A stretch of DNA of 20,196 bases. It comes from DASWRT01 sp036403035 (GTDB lineage Bacteria; Pseudomonadota; Alphaproteobacteria; ATCC43930; CGMCC-115725). The translations under genes and the position numbers were made by a program. Positions 13,091 to 20,196 of this stretch are shown here, piece after piece. Under the pieces are notes generated by a model. The model saw only the letters and a program-made list of their open reading frames with translations, was not told the DNA's origin and searched no databases. The stretch covers positions 1 through 20,196 of the forward strand of contig DASWRT010000287.1 of NCBI GenBank assembly GCA_036403035.1, read 5' to 3'. Each line of letters begins with the position of its first letter. Within the stretch, counting starts at the first letter, position 1.

Positions 13091-15490
13091 TCAAGGGCGC
13101 GCATTCGACCGGAGCTTTATGACCTTGGAAGCGGAGCTTCGAACGGACCGCCTCAGAGCCTGTTCGACGGCGTTCAGCAGGTCGGCCGACCGATAGGGCT
13201 TGCTGACGGACATTTCATCCTCGGTGAGCGCCGTGCGGCCGTTCGGGTCGGCATAGCCGGTGACATACACCACCGGCAGATCCGGGCGCCGCTGGCGCGC
13301 AAGATGCACGAATTCGGTGCCGGACGTGCCCGGCATCGCGAAATCCACGAGCGCAAGATCCACCGTCTCTCCATCGGAAGAACCGAGCGCCGCGAGCGCC
13401 GCCGGCCCGCTGCGCGCCTCGACGACCCGGTATCCGCCATTCTCCAGGAACGAGACGGCAAGCTCGCGTACGTCGTCGTCATCGTCGACGACGAGCACCG
13501 TGCTGTGAACGTGGCTCCTGGCCACCCGATCCACCGCTGCGGGGCCCTCGTCGGCGCCGCCGACCCTGTCCACGCGCGGCAGGAAGATCTCGACCGTGGT
13601 GCCGACATCCAGCGTGCTGCGCAGGCGCACCGTGCCGCCGGACTGCGTCGCGACGCCGTACACTTGCGACAAACCGAGACCCGAGCCCTTGCCGATGCCC
13701 TTGGTCGTATAGAACGGCTCCAACGCCCTCGCCAGCACCTCCGGCAGCATGCCCGTGCCGGTGTCGGTCACCGCGATCCGCACGTAGTCGCCCGGCGCAA
13801 GCTCCGGCGGCAGCATCGGATCGCCGCCTCGGACGTTGCGCGTCTCGACGCGCAACGTGCCCCCGAGCGGCATCGCGTCGCGTGCATTGATGGCCAAGTT
13901 GAGAACAACAAGCTCAAGCTGCGTGGGATCGGTCGAGGCATGCCAGAGATCGTCGACAAGGTCGGTCTCGATATGCGCGAGGCCGCCGAGGCTGCGGGTG
14001 AGCATCTCGTCCATGCCCACGATCACGGCGTTTGCGTCGACCGGCTGTTGCACGAGGTGCTGGCGTCGGGCGTATGCGAGAAGCTGCCGAGTCAGCGAGG
14101 CGCCGCGCTGCGCCGCGCGCGCCGCATTGTTTGCAAGCTTGCGCAGCTTCTCGTCCCTGAGCCGCGCATCGAGAAGTTCGAGGTTGCCCAGCACTGACGT
14201 GAGCAGGTTGTTGAAGTCGTGAGCGACGCCGCCGGTCAGCTGCCCTATGGCCTCCATTTTCTGCGCCTGGTGCAGCGCCGCTTCGGCCTGACGCTTCTCC
14301 TCGGCTTCCCGGAGCAACCGGCGGTTCGCTTCTTCGAGCGCCGCGGTGCGCTCCGCCACGCGTTCTTCCAGGGTTTCGTTCAAGGTCCGAAGCTCGTCCT
14401 GCGCGCGCTTTCGCTCGGCGATCTCCCGCTGCGCCGCCTGATAGAGGCGGGCGTTGTCGATGGCGATGGCCGCCTGCGCAGCGATCCCTTCGACGAGCTG
14501 CTCGGCACGGTCGGTGAAGACGCCGACCCGCTGATGGCCGAAGAAGAGACCCCCGAGCACCTCACCGGAGCGCGAGACGACCGGTACGGCGAGATAGCTG
14601 CGTACCGGCAGATGACCTTCGGGCATGCCGTGATAAGGAGCGCTCTGGCCATAGCGCGGGTCTTTGGTGATGTCGTCCGAGCGGACGATGCCGTCCCCGT
14701 GGAATGTCGGCGCGAACACTTGCGTGTTGCGCGGCATCGGAAAGCGCGCGAATGCTTCGCGCGGCCTGCCCGAGAGCGTGTAGCTCTCGCCCTGCGCGTC
14801 CAAGACGTTGTAGAAGAACGCCCCGAATTGGGCGCCGGTCAGTTCCGTTCCGGCGTCGGTCACGGCCTGGACGAGGCGGTCCAGATCGAGTTCGGCTGCG
14901 AGCAGCGCGCCGACGCGGTTGAGCGTCCTCAGCGATTGCGTCTCTTCCGCGAGGGCCGCGTCGGTCCGCTTACGCTCGTCGATGTCGACCAGCATGTTGA
15001 CTGCGCCGACCAGCGCACCCGAAGCATCGCGCAGCGGCGTCGGAAACGGAAGGAACGCGGTCCGGGTGCCGTCGGGACGCTCCAGGATCGCTTCCACTCC
15101 CCGGATCGGCCGGTTTTCCTTCAGCGCCGCGGCCATCGGACACTGGTCGTGCGGCAACGGCGTGCCGTCTGGCCAATAAAGGCGCCAAGTGACGCACCAC
15201 TCGTCCTTGCCCAGCTCCGGTCGACGACCCGCCAGATCGGCGGCAGCCTGATTATAGTAGGTGATGCGCCCGGCGGCGTCGGTCGTGTAGACGGCCGCAG
15301 GCAGGGCGTCGAGCACCTCGCGGCACCACCCCTCGTGCTCGTTCCCGCGCTCCGTCGAATCATCGGGTACCCGAGACGGAGAGAGGTTCCCGTCGACGAG
15401 AGCACACGACGCATCGTCGCTGCTCAAGCTATCGCCGGTCGTTGCGTTGCCCCGGCCTTTCTCCGCGCCCAAGCGATCAGTGACGCTCAT
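13091..15490 (-). CDS. Soluble PAS-GAF hybrid histidine kinase with C-terminal receiver
   Basis: A complete 799-residue protein without membrane segments. Domain order: a polar N-terminus; PAS (about 55-175, with VLDALPAAVYTTDAAGRITY); GAF (about 190-347, with PTFHGDGIVRSDDITKDPRY and HLPVRSYLAVPVVSRSGEVL); a coiled coil (350-412); HisKA with the phospho-acceptor in GGVAHDFNNLL (H424); HATPase with LNLAINARDAM (N535), DTGTGM (D576) and GKGSGLGLSQ; and a receiver (664-782) with the acidic VVDDDDDV, phospho-acceptor D716 in LALVDFAMPG and K764 in SVSKPY. It probably senses a cytoplasmic signal; the GAF domain has no cysteine for a bilin. No separate response regulator or output gene is adjacent, so it is an orphan whose receiver must pass phosphate on or act by protein contact. 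ATG 15490 has GGGGAG six bases upstream. Confidence 0.93.
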   Translation of the reverse strand: MSVTDRLGAEKGRGNATTGDSLSSDDASCALVDGNLSPSRVPDDSTERGNEHEGWCREVLDALPAAVYTTDAAGRITYYNQAAADLAGRRPELGKDEWCVTWRLYWPDGTPLPHDQCPMAAALKENRPIRGVEAILERPDGTRTAFLPFPTPLRDASGALVGAVNMLVDIDERKRTDAALAEETQSLRTLNRVGALLAAELDLDRLVQAVTDAGTELTGAQFGAFFYNVLDAQGESYTLSGRPREAFARFPMPRNTQVFAPTFHGDGIVRSDDITKDPRYGQSAPYHGMPEGHLPVRSYLAVPVVSRSGEVLGGLFFGHQRVGVFTDRAEQLVEGIAAQAAIAIDNARLYQAAQREIAERKRAQDELRTLNETLEERVAERTAALEEANRRLLREAEEKRQAEAALHQAQKMEAIGQLTGGVAHDFNNLLTSVLGNLELLDARLRDEKLRKLANNAARAAQRGASLTRQLLAYARRQHLVQQPVDANAVIVGMDEMLTRSLGGLAHIETDLVDDLWHASTDPTQLELVVLNLAINARDAMPLGGTLRVETRNVRGGDPMLPPELAPGDYVRIAVTDTGTGMLPEVLARALEPFYTTKGIGKGSGLGLSQVYGVATQSGGTVRLRSTLDVGTTVEIFLPRVDRVGGADEGPAAVDRVARSHVHSTVLVVDDDDDVRELAVSFLENGGYRVVEARSGPAALAALGSSDGETVDLALVDFAMPGTSGTEFVHLARQRRPDLPVVYVTGYADPNGRTALTEDEMSVSKPYRSADLLNAVEQALRRSVRSSASKVIKLRSNARP
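13832..13857. repeat. 12-bp perfect palindrome within the kinase coding sequence
   Basis: ACGTTGCGCGTC (13832-13843) and GACGCGCAACGT (13846-13857) are perfect complements separated by two bases. The segment codes for TLRVETRNV in the kinase ATP-binding domain, a peptide common in this family, so the symmetry may simply follow from codon choice. Confidence 0.6.
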
Positions 15491-15851
15491 TGCTACTCCC
15501 CGGTTCGGCAGCGGCGATCATACCTGTACGAGCGGTGCGACGTTAACACTGCTACGTCCGTTTCCTCCGATGTCAAGGCGATAGGCTGCCCATCACTCCA
15601 ATTGAGGTGGCAGATACGCCACAATTTCAACGGGTGATGGCTGCCGAATTCAGCGTCCTCTGCATCACGCAGACTGGAACAGGGAGCACATCCGCATGAC
15701 GGCAAGTGGATCATGGACAAAGGGAAGCCGTGAGCCGCCCTCTCGTGCCGCGACGCGGCGGCACTGCCTCAAGCGGCCGGCCGGCCCGACCGACCGCTCG
15801 TTTCGGTTCCGCGACCGTCGGCCAGCCGGGTCGAACGCCCGGCACGAGAGA
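15491..15851. other. 361-bp gap between hybrid kinase and thiD, with a dyad ahead of the kinase
   Basis: No gene is supported here. The half nearest the kinase must hold its promoter. It contains a dyad: GTGGC-AGATAC-GCCAC (15607-15622), nested within CATCAC (15591-15596) and GTGATG (15634-15639), about 100-150 bp upstream of the kinase start. A short plus-strand frame from an ATG at 15696 runs antisense into thiD and is not credible. The other half holds the inverted repeat at 15740-15850. Confidence 0.5.
15740..15850. repeat. Inverted repeat directly downstream of thiD
   Basis: CTCTCGTGCCG (15740-15750) is perfectly mirrored by CGGCACGAGAG (15840-15850), ending one base before the thiD stop codon. 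The 89 bases between contain further G/C-rich self-complementary blocks such as GGCCGGCCGGCC. It may act as a terminator-like fold for the glmM-thiD transcript, although no U-run is seen. Confidence 0.5.
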
Positions 15852-18028
<2,177 letters not shown>

Positions 18029-18124
18029 GAAAGCCTCTCGTCATACGCGCCGCCGATGCTAACGATCACCGGCGAGTAATTGGTTAACGCCGCTTGCGCA
18101 ACCGCAAAGAGCGGAACGGGCGCT

Positions 18125-18167
18125 CTCGCTCCCGAGACGGACTGCGGAATGCCGTCTGGGAGCCGAG
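18125..18167. promoter_or_regulatory. Stable hairpin upstream of glmM
   Basis: CTCGCTCCCGAGACGG (18125-18140) pairs with CCGTCTGGGAGCCGAG (18152-18167), apart from one bulged base on each side, around an 11-base loop. It lies about 97-140 bp upstream of the glmM start on the minus strand. No U-run follows, so a terminator is unlikely; it may be a leader structure or part of an intergenic repeat. Confidence 0.5.
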
Positions 18168-18183
18168 AAGAATTAGACGCCCC

Positions 18184-18307
18184 TTTTTAGCGCAGAATGC
18201 GCGGAGGAGACGCGGAGGATCGCTGGGCAACTGGCTGCGCGCCTGCGGCGCGGGAAATTGTACCTCCCGGACCTCCGCGGTTCTCTGCGTCCTCCGCGGT
18301 GAAAAAA
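18184..18307. repeat. CGCGGAGG-type inverted repeat between hybrid kinase and glmM
   Basis: The left arm, from about 18184 to 18220 (CGCGGAGGAGACGCGGAGG inside it), is the imperfect complement of 18271-18307 (CCTCCGCGGTTCTCTGCG, then TCCTCCGCGGTGAAAAAA). TTTTT at the left end pairs with AAAAAA at the right. Each arm repeats the unit GCGGAGG. ACCGCGGAGGACGCAGAG-like sequences recur in intergenic DNA of many bacteria. The dyad starts 18 bp after the kinase stop on the minus strand, so it may terminate that transcript. Confidence 0.7.
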
Positions 18308-18324
18308 TTGTTCCCTGATGAGCG

Positions 18325-20196
18325 TCAGGACGACGGCTTGCCACCGCCTCCCGCCGGACGCAGCGGCAGCACGTTTGCGGACGGCGCCGGCTGCGGCGGG
18401 CGCATCGGGGCGAGGGCGCGGCCGACGGCATCGGCCAGCTCGGCGATGCGGAACGGCTTCTTGAGCATGACGATGCCGGGCGGCAGCTCGCCGGCATCCG
18501 CTTCGGCGTAGCCGGTGACGAGGAGGATCGGCAGATCGGGGCGGATCGCGCGCACGCGCCGCGCCACCTCGGCGCCGCTGATCGACGGCATCGCGAAATC
18601 GACCACGAGCAGGTCGATCGGCTCGCCGGCCGCGACCAGCTCGACCGCCGCCCATCCGGTCTCCCGCTCGATCACGCCGTGCCCGAACTGGCGCAGGGTG
18701 ACCGCCGCGAACTCGCGCACGTCGCGGTCGTCGTCGACGAGCAGGATGCGCCCGATCGCGGCGCTGGCGCCCAGAGAAGGCGCGACGTCGGGACCGGCAT
18801 GCGGCATGGCGGGGGCGGCGGTCGCAGTCCGCGGCAGGAAGATTGAGACCGTGGTGCCCTCGCCCGGCCGGGTACGGATCTCGACGATGCCGCCAGCCTG
18901 TTTCGCGGTGCCGTAGACCATGCTGAGCCCGAGGCCGGATCCCCGGCCCGGCCCCTTGGTCGTAAAGAACGGCTCGAAGGCGCGGGCCGCCACGTCGTCC
19001 GGCATGCCGGAGCCGTTGTCGCTGACCGCGATCAGCACGAAGCCGCCGCAGCCCGAAAGCTCGCGCGGCAGCCGCGGATGTCCCTCCGGCAGGTTGGCGG
19101 TCTCGATCAGCAGCGTGCCGCCGACCGGCATCGCATCGCGGCCGTTCAGCGCAAGATTGAGGACCGCCAGCTCGATCTGGTTGGCGTCCGCAAGAACCGG
19201 CCAGAGGCCGGCGGCCAGCGCCTTCTCGATCCGGATCGCCGGCCCGAGGCTGCGGCAGAGCATGTCTTCCATGCCGGCCACGATGGCGTTGAGATCGACC
19301 GGCCGCGGGTCGCGATGCTGCCGGCGCGAAAAGGCAAGGAGCTGCTCGGTCAGCTTCGCGCCGCGCGCGGCGGCGCGGGCCGCGCCGTCGGCAAGCTTGA
19401 TCTGGGCGGGGTCGGCGAGCTTGGGACGCAGCAGTTCCAGATTGCCGAGGCAGGCCGCGAGCAGATTGTTGAAATCGTGCGCGACGCCGCTGGTGAGCTG
19501 GCCGACCGCCTCGATCTTCTGCGCCTGCACGAGGCTCGCCTCGAGGTGGCGCCGCTCGGTGATGTCGCGGATGAAGGCGATGCCGCCGAGGATCGTGCCT
19601 TCGGGATCGCGCAACGGCGCGTGCTCGGCCTCGCAGACTCCTTTGCGGCCGGTCTCGTGCAGCTCGTAGGTGCAGTCGCGGGTCGTCGCGGTCCGGCCTG
19701 CGGCAGCGTCCTGCATGGCGCGCTGCAACGGCGTGTCCCGGAACGACGGCAGCACGTCGAGGAACGGCCGGCCGACCGCGTCCGGCGCCGGCAGGCCGGA
19801 GAACCGCTCCATCGCCGGGTTCCAGGAGAGTACGCGGAAGTGGCGGTCATAGCTGACGATCGCATCGGCGCTGTTCTCGATCACCAGCCGCGAGAAGTCG
19901 CGCTCGCGGGTCAGCGCGCGCTCCTCGGCCTCGCGCAGCCGCCGGTCGCGTTCCTGGAGCGCGTCGGCCATCGCGTTGAACGCGGCGCCGAGCCGGCCGA
20001 ACTCGGACCGCCGATCGCCGCCGACCGGCACGCGCGCGTCGAGATCGCCGGCCGCCCAGCGGCCGACGCCGTCGAGCAGCAGCGCGGTCGGACGCCGGAT
20101 GATCCGCCGGCCGATCGCCAGCACCGTGATGACGACGAGCAGCGCCGCCAGCGCGATCAGGCCGAAGCCGCGCCACAGCGCGCGGTCGAGGTCGGC
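18325..20196 (-). CDS. Membrane hybrid histidine kinase (TM-HAMP-PAS-HisKA-HATPase-REC), N-terminus off window
   Basis: The frame is open to the right edge, giving 623 C-terminal residues. In order: a transmembrane helix (FGLIALAALLVVITVLAIG, about 11-29 of the visible part); HAMP (about 30-80, with RWAAGDLDARVPVGG and EFGRLGAAFNAMADAL); PAS (about 100-215, FSRLVIENSADAIVSYDRHF); HisKA with SGVAHDFNNLL (H240); HATPase with LNLALNGRDAM, SDNGSGM and GRGSGLGLSM; and a receiver (about 483-598) with LLVDDDRDV, D533 in LLVVDFAMPS and KKP (K579-K580). The missing N-terminus presumably holds a first helix and a periplasmic sensor. The kinase and receiver halves closely resemble those of the soluble kinase at 13091-15490, but the sensory parts differ. 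No partner regulator is adjacent. The downstream gene is glmM, after a 296-bp gap with two hairpins, so they are probably separate transcripts. Confidence 0.93.
   Translation of the reverse strand, partial: ADLDRALWRGFGLIALAALLVVITVLAIGRRIIRRPTALLLDGVGRWAAGDLDARVPVGGDRRSEFGRLGAAFNAMADALQERDRRLREAEERALTRERDFSRLVIENSADAIVSYDRHFRVLSWNPAMERFSGLPAPDAVGRPFLDVLPSFRDTPLQRAMQDAAAGRTATTRDCTYELHETGRKGVCEAEHAPLRDPEGTILGGIAFIRDITERRHLEASLVQAQKIEAVGQLTSGVAHDFNNLLAACLGNLELLRPKLADPAQIKLADGAARAAARGAKLTEQLLAFSRRQHRDPRPVDLNAIVAGMEDMLCRSLGPAIRIEKALAAGLWPVLADANQIELAVLNLALNGRDAMPVGGTLLIETANLPEGHPRLPRELSGCGGFVLIAVSDNGSGMPDDVAARAFEPFFTTKGPGRGSGLGLSMVYGTAKQAGGIVEIRTRPGEGTTVSIFLPRTATAAPAMPHAGPDVAPSLGASAAIGRILLVDDDRDVREFAAVTLRQFGHGVIERETGWAAVELVAAGEPIDLLVVDFAMPSISGAEVARRVRAIRPDLPILLVTGYAEADAGELPPGIVMLKKPFRIAELADAVGRALAPMRPPQPAPSANVLPLRPAGGGGKPSS

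Overview
The window is GC-rich bacterial chromosome (mostly C/G-ending codons) and looks alphaproteobacterial. The evidence for that is a glmM-thiD pair, a small Arg-rich DUF1127 protein, HDFNNLL-type hybrid histidine kinases, and a CCCTCCCCCGCAAGGGGGGAGGG-type intergenic palindrome of a kind I associate with that class. The genus cannot be fixed from the sequence. I see no rRNA, tRNA, CRISPR array, transposase, integrase or phage gene. The window is ordinary core and catabolic chromosome whose intergenic gaps are unusually rich in long inverted repeats. Two genes run off the ends: a metallophosphatase at the left edge and a membrane hybrid kinase at the right edge.

Region 1 (1-4743, all minus strand). 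In transcription order this holds a membrane-anchored DUF1127 small protein, a PhzF-family isomerase-like enzyme, a tartrate/D-malate dehydrogenase-type decarboxylating dehydrogenase, an M81 (MlrC-like) metallopeptidase, and an exported 5'-nucleotidase-family metallophosphatase. A MocR-type regulator (GntR DNA-binding domain fused to an aminotransferase-like domain) is divergent from it at 4870-6321. The AT-rich divergent gap carries two adjacent perfect palindromes, plausible MocR operator sites. Region 1 reads as a small-molecule catabolic block, possibly under MocR control.

Region 2 (6606-11764, minus). Three membrane genes run in one direction: two large multi-spanning proteins of unrecognised family, each with a C-terminal soluble domain, then a GT2 (dolichyl-phosphate-mannose-synthase-like) glycosyltransferase fused to a GtrA membrane domain. 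Together they suggest a polyprenyl-phosphate-sugar pathway in which the large proteins may be GT-C-type transferases acting outside the cytoplasmic membrane. This is the best candidate for an undescribed system here, but it is inference from topology and neighbourhood.

Region 3 (12025-15490). A membrane-anchored tandem PRC-barrel protein (plus strand) converges with a soluble PAS-GAF hybrid histidine kinase with a C-terminal receiver (minus strand). The PRC gene contains a 19-bp perfect inverted repeat inside its coding sequence.

Region 4 (15852-20196, minus). A second hybrid kinase (TM-HAMP-PAS-kinase-receiver, N-terminus off the window) is followed by glmM (peptidoglycan/LPS amino-sugar precursor) and thiD (thiamine pyrimidine kinase), which overlap by 4 bp.

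Almost every sizeable gap carries a dyad: 653-689, 2358-2469, 6389-6590, 12861-12963, 15740-15850, 18125-18167 and 18184-18307. The sequences differ from gap to gap, so they appear to be several repeat families rather than copies of one.
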